Assembly (NCBI RefSeq): GCF_019968605.1
Contig: NZ_CP082966.1
Span: forward strand, 3,461,501 to 3,525,500
DNA from: Polaribacter litorisediminis
GTDB lineage: Bacteria > Bacteroidota > Bacteroidia > Flavobacteriales > Flavobacteriaceae
Reading direction: 5' to 3'
DNA length: 64,000 bases
The translations under genes were made by a program, and so were the position numbers. Numbering within the stretch: position 1 is the stretch's first letter; each line of letters starts with the position of its first letter. Under the pieces are notes generated by a model that was not told the origin of the DNA, searched no databases, and saw only the letters and a list, made by a program, of their open reading frames with translations. Shown in pieces: positions 52,025 through 60,844 of this stretch.

Positions 52025-52178
52025 CGTTCTCATAAAGGGGTGCTTTTTTTAGTATTCAGTTTGCAGTTGCAGTTTACAGTGAAAACTCTAAACTTAAAAT
52101 TAAAAACTTTGAATTAAAAACGGCTGAGATCATACCCAATGAACCTAGAACAGGTAATGCTGTTTAGGGATACGAACG
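52025..52178 (+). promoter_or_regulatory. TPP (thiamine pyrophosphate) riboswitch
   Basis: The THI-box core is clear: AAGGGGTGC at 52035, then CTGAGATCATACCC (about 52124-52137), GAACCTAGAACAGGTAATGC (52141-52160) and TTAGGGATA. Outer helix P1 pairs CGTTC (52025-52029) with GAACG (52174-52178). The P3 region is expanded by about 75 bases (52043-52120) rich in CAGTTTGCAG-like and A/T repeats. The riboswitch sits ~140 bp before the TonB receptor and would lower its expression when TPP is plentiful. The gap 51862-52024 holds nothing else I recognise. Confidence 0.93.
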
Positions 52179-52318
52179 TTAAGAAAACAGCTAGCAAGTG
52201 TTTTTAATGAGTAGCGAAAAAGCAATTCTTTTTCGAACAATTTAACGTTCACATATTAATTATTCAATAATAACCACAAGAATAATTACCTCTTTTTATT
52301 CGTTTTAAAATTTTTAAA

Positions 52319-54667
52319 ATGAAAAAAATATCTATTTTTTTATTCTTGTTTGTAAGTATACTTGCAAACGCCCAATCGTATCAACTTTCAGGAAAAGTTA
52401 TCGATAAAAACAAAGAACCTTTGCCAGGAGCATCTATTTTGGTAAAAGAACTTAAAAAAGGAACTTCCGCAGACTTTGATGGCAACTTTAGCTTTACACT
52501 TAAAAAAGGAACCTATACCATAGAAGTCTCTTTTTTGGGTTACAAAACAATTTCAGAAAAAATTATACTTTCTAAAAATGAAGAATATATAATTCAACTG
52601 AATTCTGATGAAACCGTTCTAGATGAAGTTTTAGTTGCTGCTGTGCGTGCAAACACAGACATTCCGGTTACGTTTTCTAACCTATCAAAAAAAGAAATTG
52701 CAAAACGTAATTTAGGGCAAGACATTCCTGTTTTACTAAATTACATGCCTTCTGTGGTTTCTTCTAGTGATGCCGGCGCAGGTATTGGATACACGTATAT
52801 GAGTGTGCGTGGTTCTAATTCAGAAAGAATTAATGTAACCTTAAATGGTATCCCATTTAACGATGCAGAAAGTCACGGTTCTTTTTGGGTAAATTTAGGC
52901 GATTTTGCATCCTCTACAGAAAACTTGCAGTTGCAACGTGGCGTTGGAACCTCTACCAACGGTTCTGGTGCTTTTGGTGCAAGTTTAAATATTTTAACAG
53001 ATGCCGTTTCCGAGGAGGCTTTTGGAGAAATATCCAACTCTTTTGGTTCTTTTAACACCAGAAAACATACCGTAAAATTTAGTACCGGTAAAATTAATGA
53101 TCATATAGAAATTGCCGGTCGTTTGTCTAATATTTCTTCTGATGGCTATGTAGACAGAGCTTTTGCAGATTTAAAATCGTACTTCTTACAAGGAAGTTAT
53201 ACCGATGAAAACACCCTAATAAAGGCGATTACCTTTGGTGGAAAAGAACAAACCTACCAAGCTTGGTTTGGTTTAACAGCAGATGAATTGGCTGAAGACA
53301 GAAGGCAAAATCCGTATACGTATGACAATGAAACAGACAACTACGAACAAAATCATTATCAATTGCATTGGAATGAAAAATTGAATGAAAATTGGTCAAC
53401 AAATTTAGGCTTAAATTACACCAAAGGATCAGGATATTTTGAGCAATTTAAAGATGGTGAAGATGCTGCAGACTTTAATAATTTAATTGCCGATGGTAGC
53501 GATGTGATTGTAAGACGCTGGTTAGATAATGATTTTTATGTAGTTAATTTTAACACTAACTATAAAAAGGATAACTTAAACTTTATTACCGGCATTTCTT
53601 ATTCAAATTATACTGGAGATCATTTTGGAGAAGTAATTTGGGGCAGTGAATTGGCACAGAATGTAAATATTAGAGATCGTTATTATTTTTCTGACGCCAA
53701 AAAAACAGACTTTTCTGCTTTTGCAAAAATAACGTTTGCTATCAACGAAAAACTTTCTGGATATGCAGATTTACAAGGACGTTTTGTAGGATACCAAACC
53801 GAAGGAATTACCAACGATATAGTACCGATTGATGTGGATAGAACCTTTAATTTTTTCAATCCAAAATTTGGTTTTACCTATAAAATAAACCCTAATAATA
53901 ATTTGTATACCTCATTTGCTATTGCCAATAGAGAACCAAATAGAAACGATTTTGAAAACGGAGTGAACACTCCTGAAACTTTAAATGATTTTGAATTAGG
54001 GTGGCGTTTAAATAAAGAAAGCGTTAAAATAAACACCAATATATATTATATGGATTACACCAATCAACTCGTTTTAACAGGTGCTTTAGATGATGTGGGG
54101 CAACCTATCAGAGCAACTTCTGGAAACAGTTATAGACTTGGTTTAGAAATTGATGCAGATATTACCTTCTCAGAAAAATTCTCGATAAGACCCAATGCAG
54201 CTTTTAGTACTAATAAAAATAAAGATTTCTTTATTACAAGAGACGGAAACACAGCGCCACAGCCTTTAGGAAATACAGATATTTCTTTCTCGCCAGATGT
54301 AATTATCGGAAATATGTTTACCTATATGCCCGCAGAAAATTTGCAGTTTACATTTTTAACCAAATATGTGGGAGCACAATTGATGAGTAATTTTAGCAGC
54401 GCAATTTCTGATACAGATGTTTTAGATAGTTTTTTTACGTCTGATTTAAATGCAGTATATCAAATAAATCCGAAGAAAATTTTTAAATCAATTACATTTA
54501 CCGCGTTAATAAACAACATTTTTAATGTAGAATATGTAGATAGAGGTTATTACTTTACATTTGATGATACTTGGTCTGCACAAGGTGTTACCACTACCGT
54601 AGATGGTGCCGGATATTATCCGCAAGCTACAAGAAACTTCTTAATTGGTGTTACTTTACGTTTTTAA
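52319..54667 (+). CDS. TonB-dependent outer-membrane receptor, probably for thiamine
   Basis: A 782-residue receptor with a signal peptide (FLFLFVSILANAQ), a CarboxypepD_reg-like beta domain (LSGKVIDKNKEPLPGASILV, residues ~22-105), a plug domain (YMSVRGSNSERINVTLNGIPFND, LQRGVGTSTNGSGAFGASLNI) and a 22-strand barrel ending in the aromatic TRNFLIGVTLRF. Substrate inference rests on the TPP riboswitch in its leader, so it probably imports thiamine or a precursor with TonB energy. It is monocistronic, followed by a strong terminator. No SusD partner is present. Confidence 0.92.
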   Translation: MKKISIFLFLFVSILANAQSYQLSGKVIDKNKEPLPGASILVKELKKGTSADFDGNFSFTLKKGTYTIEVSFLGYKTISEKIILSKNEEYIIQLNSDETVLDEVLVAAVRANTDIPVTFSNLSKKEIAKRNLGQDIPVLLNYMPSVVSSSDAGAGIGYTYMSVRGSNSERINVTLNGIPFNDAESHGSFWVNLGDFASSTENLQLQRGVGTSTNGSGAFGASLNILTDAVSEEAFGEISNSFGSFNTRKHTVKFSTGKINDHIEIAGRLSNISSDGYVDRAFADLKSYFLQGSYTDENTLIKAITFGGKEQTYQAWFGLTADELAEDRRQNPYTYDNETDNYEQNHYQLHWNEKLNENWSTNLGLNYTKGSGYFEQFKDGEDAADFNNLIADGSDVIVRRWLDNDFYVVNFNTNYKKDNLNFITGISYSNYTGDHFGEVIWGSELAQNVNIRDRYYFSDAKKTDFSAFAKITFAINEKLSGYADLQGRFVGYQTEGITNDIVPIDVDRTFNFFNPKFGFTYKINPNNNLYTSFAIANREPNRNDFENGVNTPETLNDFELGWRLNKESVKINTNIYYMDYTNQLVLTGALDDVGQPIRATSGNSYRLGLEIDADITFSEKFSIRPNAAFSTNKNKDFFITRDGNTAPQPLGNTDISFSPDVIIGNMFTYMPAENLQFTFLTKYVGAQLMSNFSSAISDTDVLDSFFTSDLNAVYQINPKKIFKSITFTALINNIFNVEYVDRGYYFTFDDTWSAQGVTTTVDGAGYYPQATRNFLIGVTLRF

Positions 54668-54714
54668 AAATTAACCATTTTTAATTATTTTTGATTAAAA
54701 AAGAACAATAAATG

Positions 54715-54750
54715 GCCGTTTTTTAGATAAAACGGCTTATTTTTTGTATT
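54715..54750 (+). terminator. Rho-independent terminator of the thiamine receptor gene
   Basis: GCCGTTTT (54715-54722) pairs with AAAACGGC (54729-54736), with loop TTAGAT, followed by TTATTTTTT. It lies 48 bp after the receptor stop. Confidence 0.85.
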
Positions 54751-54754
54751 TTTG
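54747..54754 (+). promoter_or_regulatory. Perfect Bacteroidota -7 element upstream of the sigma-factor region
   Basis: TATTTTTG matches TANNTTTG exactly and lies 7 bp before an ATG at 54761, so transcription would start at or near that codon (leaderless) and give a ~430-base transcript leader up to the sigma gene. It overlaps the T-run of the preceding terminator. No clear -33 TTTG at the usual spacing is seen. Confidence 0.5.
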
Positions 54755-54760
54755 TGCTTT

Positions 54761-54865
54761 ATGGAAAAAGCGACTACTTCTCAAAAAAAAATTACTTCAA
54801 TGTACAAATCTGGTTTTAAAGTCCTTTTAAATCCATTTTATATGTTTATTTTTTCTGCTTTCTAG
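54761..54865 (+). CDS. Possible 34-residue leader peptide
   Basis: A short frame (MEKATTSQKKITSMYKSGFK at the start, ending FSAF) that begins right where the TATTTTTG promoter would start transcription. The C-terminal half is hydrophobic. It could be a leaderless micro-ORF or leader peptide of the rpoD-like transcript, or chance. No family is recognised. Confidence 0.3.
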   Translation: MEKATTSQKKITSMYKSGFKVLLNPFYMFIFSAF

Positions 54866-54968
54866 CGATCAATTCAATTGCAAACACGTTTTGCACACAC
54901 GACTTCAATCTTATTACCTATACGTACATCCAAAAATGTATTTCTAGCAACATTATTAATTTATTTAT

Positions 54969-55160
54969 ATGAAACTAATTCAAATTAGAAGAAAAACAAG
55001 ACAAGAAAAATATTATTCCGCTGCCATGGGAATGCTCAACTCTAGAGTTACCTATATTAAAAAATATATCTTAGGATTTCCTATAAAAACAATTCATAAA
55101 TACCGAGAAACTTATAGTGGTGAGGTAAAAAACTGTGAGGATTGTAATTTATATATTTAA
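54969..55160 (+). CDS. Small basic conserved-type hypothetical protein upstream of the sigma gene
   Basis: A 63-residue lysine/arginine-rich protein (start MKLIQIRRKTRQEKYYSAAM) ending with VKNCEDCNLYI, a pair of cysteines two residues apart (CEDC). The segment FPIKTIHKYRETYSGEVK looks protein-like rather than random. It lies 32 bp before the sigma gene and is probably in the same transcript. I recognise no family; a DNA- or RNA-binding role would be a guess. Confidence 0.55.
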   Translation: MKLIQIRRKTRQEKYYSAAMGMLNSRVTYIKKYILGFPIKTIHKYRETYSGEVKNCEDCNLYI

Positions 55161-55192
55161 AATAACTTCTTAAAAACACCTACATAAAAAAT

Positions 55193-56056
55193 ATGAGACA
55201 ACTTAAAATTAGCAAACAAGTAACCAATCGTGATGCCAAATCTTTAGACAAATATTTTCAAGAAATAAGTAAAATAGACCTAATTACTGCCGACGAGGAA
55301 GTAGAATTAGCGGTGAAAATAAAAGCAGGAGATGAAAGAGCCTTAGATAGTTTGGTTCAAGCTAACTTAAGGTTTGTAGTTTCTGTAGCAAAACAATATC
55401 AAAATCAAGGTTTAAAGTTATCTGATTTAATTAATGAAGGTAATTTAGGCTTGGTAAAAGCTGCAAAACGCTTTGATGAAACAAGAGGTTTTAAGTTTAT
55501 ATCGTATGCTGTTTGGTGGATACGACAAGCGATTATGTCTGCTTTAGCAGAGCAATCTAGAATTGTGCGTTTGCCATTGAATAAAATTGGGAGCATCAGC
55601 AAAATTAAAAAGATATACTCTAAATTAGAGCAGCGCAATGAGCGCATCCCTACTTATGTAGAAATTGCCAACGAATTAGATACCACCGTTAACGATGTAG
55701 CCTTAAGTATGAAAAATTCTGGACGCCATTTGTCTATGGATGCACCCTTTAGAGAAGGTGAAGAATCAAATTTATACAGTATATTAGGTTCTGATGAATC
55801 TCCTAGACCCGACAGAAATTTGATGAAACAATCCTTAAGTTTAGAAATTACAAATGCTTTAGGATCCTTAAGTTATAAAGAGGCATCGGTCATTAAAATG
55901 TTTTTTGGAATTGGACAAACATCTCCTTGTAGTTTAACCGAAATAGGGGAAACTTTTAATATTACAAGAGAACGTGTAAGACAAGTAAAACAAAGAGCCA
56001 TCAAAAGATTACAAAGAAAATCTAGTACAGAAGTATTGAGAACTTACTTAGGATAA
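55193..56056 (+). CDS. rpoD: RNA polymerase sigma factor of the RpoD (sigma-70) family
   Basis: A 287-residue sigma factor of the short Bacteroidota primary type. Region 1.2 is [24 protein letters not shown], 2.1-2.4 [56 protein letters not shown], region 3 is present, and 4.2 reads [29 protein letters not shown]. Several positions differ from the usual flavobacterial RpoD ([27 protein letters not shown] in my memory), so this could be a paralogous stationary- or stress-phase sigma rather than the main one. Confidence 0.88.
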   Translation: MRQLKISKQVTNRDAKSLDKYFQEISKIDLITADEEVELAVKIKAGDERALDSLVQANLRFVVSVAKQYQNQGLKLSDLINEGNLGLVKAAKRFDETRGFKFISYAVWWIRQAIMSALAEQSRIVRLPLNKIGSISKIKKIYSKLEQRNERIPTYVEIANELDTTVNDVALSMKNSGRHLSMDAPFREGEESNLYSILGSDESPRPDRNLMKQSLSLEITNALGSLSYKEASVIKMFFGIGQTSPCSLTEIGETFNITRERVRQVKQRAIKRLQRKSSTEVLRTYLG

Positions 56057-56066
56057 AATTATAGAT

Positions 56067-56762
56067 TTAGTTTTCTAAATTTTTAATAAAATCTTCAATT
56101 GAAGAAGCATTCTCAACAGAAAATTCACCAATCTTTGTTCTTCTTAAAGCTGATAAATGCGCTCCTGAGTTGAGTGCATTTCCGAAATCATACGCCAAAG
56201 AACGAATGTAAGTACCTTTGCTACAAACAATTCTAAAATCTACCTCGGGTAGGTTTATTTTTGTAAGCTCAAAACAATCAACAGTAACGGTTCTTGCTTT
56301 TATTTCAGTAGTTTCACCTTTTCTTGCTAATTCATATAAACGTTTTCCATCTTTTTTAATTGCAGAAAAAATGGGTGGTTTCTGTTGAATATCACCAACA
56401 AACTGTTTGGTCGTTTTTTTTAATAAATTTTCTGTAAGATGATCTATAGGAAACGTTTGATTGATTTCTGTCTCTAAATCATAGCTTGGCGTTGTTGCGC
56501 CTAGCGTAAAAGTACCTGTATATTCTTTTATTTGATTTTGATAGGTATGTATTTCTTTCGTTTGTTTTCCTGTGCAGAGAATTAACAAACCGGTTGCTAA
56601 CGGATCTAAAGTTCCGGCATGACCCACTTTAATTTTTTTAATTTTAAATCGTTGTTTAATGTGCCAACGCAGTTTATTTACTGCCTGAAAAGAAGTCCAT
56701 GTCAGTGGTTTATCAATCAATAAAACTTGACCATTTTTAAAATCTTCTTCCGTCATTAACAA
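56067..56762 (-). CDS. truB: tRNA pseudouridine synthase B
   Basis: A 231-residue enzyme that makes pseudouridine 55 in tRNA T loops. The catalytic aspartate lies in KVGHAGTLDPLATGLLILCTGKQTK. Substrate-binding blocks are LLIDKPLTWTSFQAVNKLR and VVCSKGTYIRSLA (seen as RIVCSKGTYIRSLAYDFG). It lacks the extra C-terminal PUA domain of longer TruB forms. It is the last gene of the ftsX-DUF3098-uppP-truB run, 4 bp after uppP. Confidence 0.95.
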   Translation of the reverse strand: MLMTEEDFKNGQVLLIDKPLTWTSFQAVNKLRWHIKQRFKIKKIKVGHAGTLDPLATGLLILCTGKQTKEIHTYQNQIKEYTGTFTLGATTPSYDLETEINQTFPIDHLTENLLKKTTKQFVGDIQQKPPIFSAIKKDGKRLYELARKGETTEIKARTVTVDCFELTKINLPEVDFRIVCSKGTYIRSLAYDFGNALNSGAHLSALRRTKIGEFSVENASSIEDFIKNLEN

Positions 56763-56766
56763 AAAA

Positions 56767-57576
56767 TTAAATACTTAATTTATAGATAAAAAAGTGAATG
56801 ATTAACAAAGCAATTCCTAAAACAATTCTATAATAACCAAAGACTTTAAATCCTTTTTTACTTAAATAATCAATAAAAGATTTAATAGCAATTAATGCCA
56901 CAATAAAAGCAAGAATATTACCAACAATTAAATAATTAATTTGATCTGAAGTAAGCTCAAAACCCTCCTTATAATAATCATAACTCTTTTTTGCGGTTGC
57001 TCCGAACATTGTTGGTACTGCTAAAAAGAAAGAAAATTCTGCAGCAACTTTTCTGTTAATCTTTTGCGTCATTCCACCAACAATACTTGCACCACTTCTA
57101 GAGGTTCCAGGAATCATGGCTAAACATTGAAAAAAGCCAATTTTTAATGCCATCATATAACTTATTTCGGTGTGCGCTGTAGGGTTTGCCTCATCATATT
57201 CTTCATTTGCTTTAAACCAATCATCAACTTTTAATAGAATAAAACCTCCAATAATCAGAGAAATAGCCACCGTTATAGGACTTTCTAACAAACTATCTAT
57301 GACATCATTTAAAAGCAATCCTAAAACTACTGCAGGAATAAATGCCACTAATAGCTTAAAATAAAAATCCCAACTTTGAAAAAAGCGCTTCCAATACAAA
57401 ACAACTACCGATAAAATGGCTCCTAATTGAATTACAATTGTAAAAAGCTTTGTAAAATCATCTGAAGCGATGCGCATAAAGGAGGATGCTATAATCATGT
57501 GCCCTGTTGAAGATACAGGTAAATATTCTGTGATGCCTTCTATCACAGCTAAAATAATAGACTCTATTAAATTCAT
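56767..57576 (-). CDS. uppP: Undecaprenyl-diphosphatase
   Basis: A 269-residue membrane enzyme with about eight helices that recycles undecaprenyl pyrophosphate for cell-wall synthesis. The two signature blocks are [22 protein letters not shown] and [16 protein letters not shown], including the catalytic serine/arginine set. It lies between DUF3098 (2 bp) and truB (4 bp), consistent with one transcript. Confidence 0.95.
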   Translation of the reverse strand: MNLIESIILAVIEGITEYLPVSSTGHMIIASSFMRIASDDFTKLFTIVIQLGAILSVVVLYWKRFFQSWDFYFKLLVAFIPAVVLGLLLNDVIDSLLESPITVAISLIIGGFILLKVDDWFKANEEYDEANPTAHTEISYMMALKIGFFQCLAMIPGTSRSGASIVGGMTQKINRKVAAEFSFFLAVPTMFGATAKKSYDYYKEGFELTSDQINYLIVGNILAFIVALIAIKSFIDYLSKKGFKVFGYYRIVLGIALLIIHFFIYKLSI

Positions 57577-57578
57577 AA

Positions 57579-57821
57579 TTATTTTTTAGGGTGGGCTAAA
57601 ATAGCATAAATTTCTATACCTAATCCAATAATTACCAAAGTTGGTGCTAAACGAATACGTTGCCAATTATAAATTTCTTCATTAAAAACATTAGGATCAT
57701 CACTACCACCACCTGCCATAAAAATAAAGCCGAGCGCAATAAAAACAATACCAATTAACATGATAATATAGTTTCTTTTACCAAATAAAAATTCCTGTTC
57801 TTGATTCATTTTATTTTCCAT
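57579..57821 (-). CDS. DUF3098 small membrane protein
   Basis: An 80-residue protein starting at the ATG at 57821 ([20 protein letters not shown]), with two membrane helices ([19 protein letters not shown] and [18 protein letters not shown]) separated by a loop containing [16 protein letters not shown], the DUF3098 hallmark. The open frame extends to 58112, but that part overlaps ftsX and is not used. It always sits beside ftsX in this phylum, so an envelope or division role is likely; function unknown. A later ATG at 57809 is also possible. Confidence 0.88.
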   Translation of the reverse strand: MENKMNQEQEFLFGKRNYIIMLIGIVFIALGFIFMAGGGSDDPNVFNEEIYNWQRIRLAPTLVIIGLGIEIYAILAHPKK

Positions 57822-57877
57822 TTGTATAAATTTATAAAGAATTTCTTGTGAAATAATTGTCTTAGTTCCTGTTTGTT

Positions 57878-58756
57878 TTAATAATATAGCTCGTCTGTTC
57901 GTAAGTTTAAAAAACGCTGTGTAGCGAAGAAAGTACTTAACATTGTAATGATAAATGCCGAAAAAATAACGCCTGCGGCGATATATCCTAACGTAATATA
58001 ATCCTCTAAAAAATTTAAGCTTGGTATGTATTTGTCTAAATAATAAACAACCACTGCTAATCCTGCTAATGCTAATAAAGCACCCACCATTCCTAGTTTT
58101 ATACTGCGCCAAATAAATGGTTTTCTAATAAAACCTTTCGTTGCGCCCACCATTTGCATCGTTTTAATATTAAAACGCTTTGAATAAATGGATAATCTTA
58201 TAGAACTGTTAATTAAAATCATGGCGATTACAGCAAAGAAACTGCTTAAAACTAGCAACCAAAAACTAATTCGCTTAATGTTTTTAGTTAATATATTAAT
58301 GAGTGGTTTGTCATAAGAAACATCTGCAACAAATAAGTTTTTTTGGAATTTTTTTTCTAATGCCTCCATTTTTTCTGGAGTTACAAAATCTGCCTTTAAG
58401 TAGATATCAATTCCGTTTTTTAGTGGATTTTCGCCAAGAAACTTCAAGAAATCTTCGCCAATTTCTGCACTATATTTTTCTGCTGCTTGCGCTTTACTTG
58501 TATACACAACATTTTTTGTAAAGTCTTCTTTTAAAAGAGATTCTCTAAACGTTTTTATTTGTTTTTGCGTTACTTTATCTTTTATAAAAAGTGTAATTGC
58601 TACTTTTTCTTTTACCAAATTGGCAACAGAAGTAGATTTTAATAAAACAAATCCTAAAATACCCACCATAAAAAGTACCAAAGCAATGCTTATTACAACA
58701 GAAATGTAAGAAGATTGCAAGCGCCTTTTTTGATAGGAGTCAAATTTTGAAGACAT
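57878..58756 (-). CDS. ftsX: Cell division protein FtsX
   Basis: A 292-residue divisome ABC permease with four helices. N-terminal helix SYISVVISIALVLFMVGILGFVL, extracellular domain (~residues 45-160) with TLFIKDKVTQKQI and VVYTSKAQAAEKYSAEIGEDFLKFLG, and a C-terminal FtsX domain including INSSIRLSIYSKRFNIKTMQMVGATKGFIRKPF. It recruits cell-wall hydrolases through FtsE. ftsE is not in this window, as is common in Bacteroidota. It is the first gene of the run to truB. Confidence 0.94.
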   Translation of the reverse strand: MSSKFDSYQKRRLQSSYISVVISIALVLFMVGILGFVLLKSTSVANLVKEKVAITLFIKDKVTQKQIKTFRESLLKEDFTKNVVYTSKAQAAEKYSAEIGEDFLKFLGENPLKNGIDIYLKADFVTPEKMEALEKKFQKNLFVADVSYDKPLINILTKNIKRISFWLLVLSSFFAVIAMILINSSIRLSIYSKRFNIKTMQMVGATKGFIRKPFIWRSIKLGMVGALLALAGLAVVVYYLDKYIPSLNFLEDYITLGYIAAGVIFSAFIITMLSTFFATQRFLNLRTDELYY

Positions 58757-58991
58757 TAAGAATTACTTTTTAAATCGGTGCAATATAATAATTAACAGGC
58801 AGTTCACAGGCACAGTTCACAGTATTTTAACGTATACCCACAAAACATTACAATATCGTTTAAAATTAGTTTCCTTTAAAATTATTAATCTTTATAAATG
58901 GCAGAGTAACGAAAGCTATACTTCAGTTTTATGTTTTTATTAATGCTAAAATCATGTAAATTTTTATTCAAAATTACAAAATATAAGGGAT

Positions 58992-59396
58992 CTAATCAAT
59001 TTCTTGACATAACTCAATTAAAACTCCATTGGTAGTTTTTGGATGCAAAAAAGCAACTAATTTATTGTCTGCACCTTTTTTGGGAATTTCATTTAAAACC
59101 ACAAAACCTTCTTCTTTCAATCTTTTTATTTCTGCTTTAATATCAGTGACTGCAAAAGCAATATGATGAATTCCTTCTCCTTTTTTAGCAATAAACTTTG
59201 CAATTGGACTTTCTGAATTGGTAGCTTCCAATAATTCTATTTTATTAGGTCCTGTTTTAAAAAAAGAAGTTTTTACTCCTTCAGAAAGTACTTCTTCTGT
59301 TTTGTAATGTTTTTCTCCAAAGAGAGCCGCAAATAATTGATTCGATTTTTCTAAATCCTTTACTGCAATTCCGATATGTTCTATTTTATCCATCAT
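58992..59396 (-). CDS. mce: Methylmalonyl-CoA epimerase
   Basis: A 134-residue glyoxalase-fold (VOC) enzyme that interconverts (R)- and (S)-methylmalonyl-CoA in propionate/odd-chain metabolism. The metal ligands are in KIEHIGIAVKD (His), KIELLEA and GIHHIAFAV, with the C-terminal GVLIELCQE glutamate. The length is typical for the family. It lies 6 bp after the DUF5689 lipoprotein gene, but has no functional link I can see. Confidence 0.93.
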   Translation of the reverse strand: MMDKIEHIGIAVKDLEKSNQLFAALFGEKHYKTEEVLSEGVKTSFFKTGPNKIELLEATNSESPIAKFIAKKGEGIHHIAFAVTDIKAEIKRLKEEGFVVLNEIPKKGADNKLVAFLHPKTTNGVLIELCQEID

Positions 59397-59402
59397 AAAA
59401 AA

Positions 59403-60824
59403 TTATCTAGCGTTTATTTTAATATTATCTAATTCAAAAGTTCCATCAAAATTAATATTTCCAGTTCCTGTATATCTAAAAGCGATGTATGCCGTACCTG
59501 AATAATTAGATAACTCTATATATGTTGAATGTACCCAATTTTTAAAATTTTCTCCATCAGCAACAATTTTTGCAGGCAGAATATCCCAAGTTGCTGCCGT
59601 AATATTGCTTGGCGTTCCATCCCAATCCACAGAAATTAAAACTTCTAAATCACTTCCGTTAGCAAAGCTATTGGAAGTTTCGAAAGATAAAAACTCTTCC
59701 GTTGTGGTTTCCAAATTTACACTTTTTGTAATTAACCACGTTACCGTATTTGCATTACCTGAATTTCTAGAACCTACTCTTGCCGCTTTGCTCTGTGAAT
59801 AAGTATCTGTATAAGATCGCCAAGATTGTGTGCCTTCTTCTCTATAATTTAACCAATCTGTAATACTAATTTCTCCTGATGAAGCTTCAAAATCTTCCGC
59901 TAATAAAATGGTTGGAAAATCACTTTCTGATAACGTTTCACATCGATTGCCTACCATAGAAACATCGTCTGCCGAGTTTAAAACCAAAACTAAAAAATCA
60001 CCCCCAAAATCTTTAGAAACGATTGCATTTATAGTTCCTCCGCCAATGGGTAATGCTTTATTTGCAAAACTTGCAAAAGAGCTTGTTTCTAGAAGTAAAT
60101 CTGCATATCCCAATGTTTGGCAGGTTTGTATTTTGCGTTGTGTATCAAAATCTTCTGTAGGATCCACATAGGATTTTCCTGATAAATCCGCAGGAAAAAT
60201 AACCTCTTGCACTTGCACAAATGTACCAATATCCGACGCATTTAACCCCGCTAAAGAAACCAGTTTAGGAACAATAATTTCAGTTTTTTCAGAACGATAT
60301 AAATGATTTCTAATTTGATTTGTTGAAATACTTTCTATTTCTTTTTCATCTGATGGACTCACTTTTCCTCCGATAGCAATGATGCCATCACCAGAATTGG
60401 TTTCGCCTAGATATAAATCTTTTAGATAAATATACACCTCTCTACCAATATTAAACTTGTTATAATTATTGGTGAGATTCACCGCAATTTTTATTCCTGA
60501 TGTCGGATTTTCTGGAGCGTCTTGCATATAAAATTCTCTAAAATAATTCCCTTTCTGATCTGAAGAAACCACATACCCTTTCACCACAATATTTGAACTT
60601 ATTTTAAGCGGCTCAGTTCCTGAAATGTATAACTCTTTTAATTCGCTGATTGGTTTTAGTTCTAATTGATTACTAGTAATGCTATCTAAAATATTGTTTA
60701 ATCTTATATTTTCTTCGTTACCGATACTTTGAGGTACTGAATAATCTGCATCTTCTACGCAAGAAATAAATGAAATACTCGCCAAAAATGCTAGTATCAA
60801 AATGGTTGTTTTGCTCGTTTTCAT
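59403..60824 (-). CDS. DUF5689 lipoprotein with C-terminal choice-of-anchor-J-like domain
   Basis: A 473-residue surface lipoprotein (lipobox ISFISC). Residues ~35-290 form the DUF5689 domain: ISELKELYISGTEPLKISSNIVVKGYVVSSDQKGNYFREFYMQDAPE and VYIYLKDLYLGETNSGDGI. This has an OB-fold-like layout. The rest (ILLAEDFEASSGEISITDWLNY, AYIAFRYTGTGNINFDGTFELDNIKI) is a galactose-binding-like choice-of-anchor-J domain. It sits 21 bp downstream of a TonB receptor gene, like a SusD substitute, and the pair is divergent from an exported nuclease-family gene. Confidence 0.88.
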   Translation of the reverse strand: MKTSKTTILILAFLASISFISCVEDADYSVPQSIGNEENIRLNNILDSITSNQLELKPISELKELYISGTEPLKISSNIVVKGYVVSSDQKGNYFREFYMQDAPENPTSGIKIAVNLTNNYNKFNIGREVYIYLKDLYLGETNSGDGIIAIGGKVSPSDEKEIESISTNQIRNHLYRSEKTEIIVPKLVSLAGLNASDIGTFVQVQEVIFPADLSGKSYVDPTEDFDTQRKIQTCQTLGYADLLLETSSFASFANKALPIGGGTINAIVSKDFGGDFLVLVLNSADDVSMVGNRCETLSESDFPTILLAEDFEASSGEISITDWLNYREEGTQSWRSYTDTYSQSKAARVGSRNSGNANTVTWLITKSVNLETTTEEFLSFETSNSFANGSDLEVLISVDWDGTPSNITAATWDILPAKIVADGENFKNWVHSTYIELSNYSGTAYIAFRYTGTGNINFDGTFELDNIKINAR

Positions 60825-60844
60825 AGTTGTTATTTTATTGTTTC

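Noticed and set aside
57822..58112. Upstream extension of the DUF3098 frame
   Set aside because: It would overlap the end of ftsX by over 230 bases and has no family similarity; the ATG at 57821 fits the known protein length.
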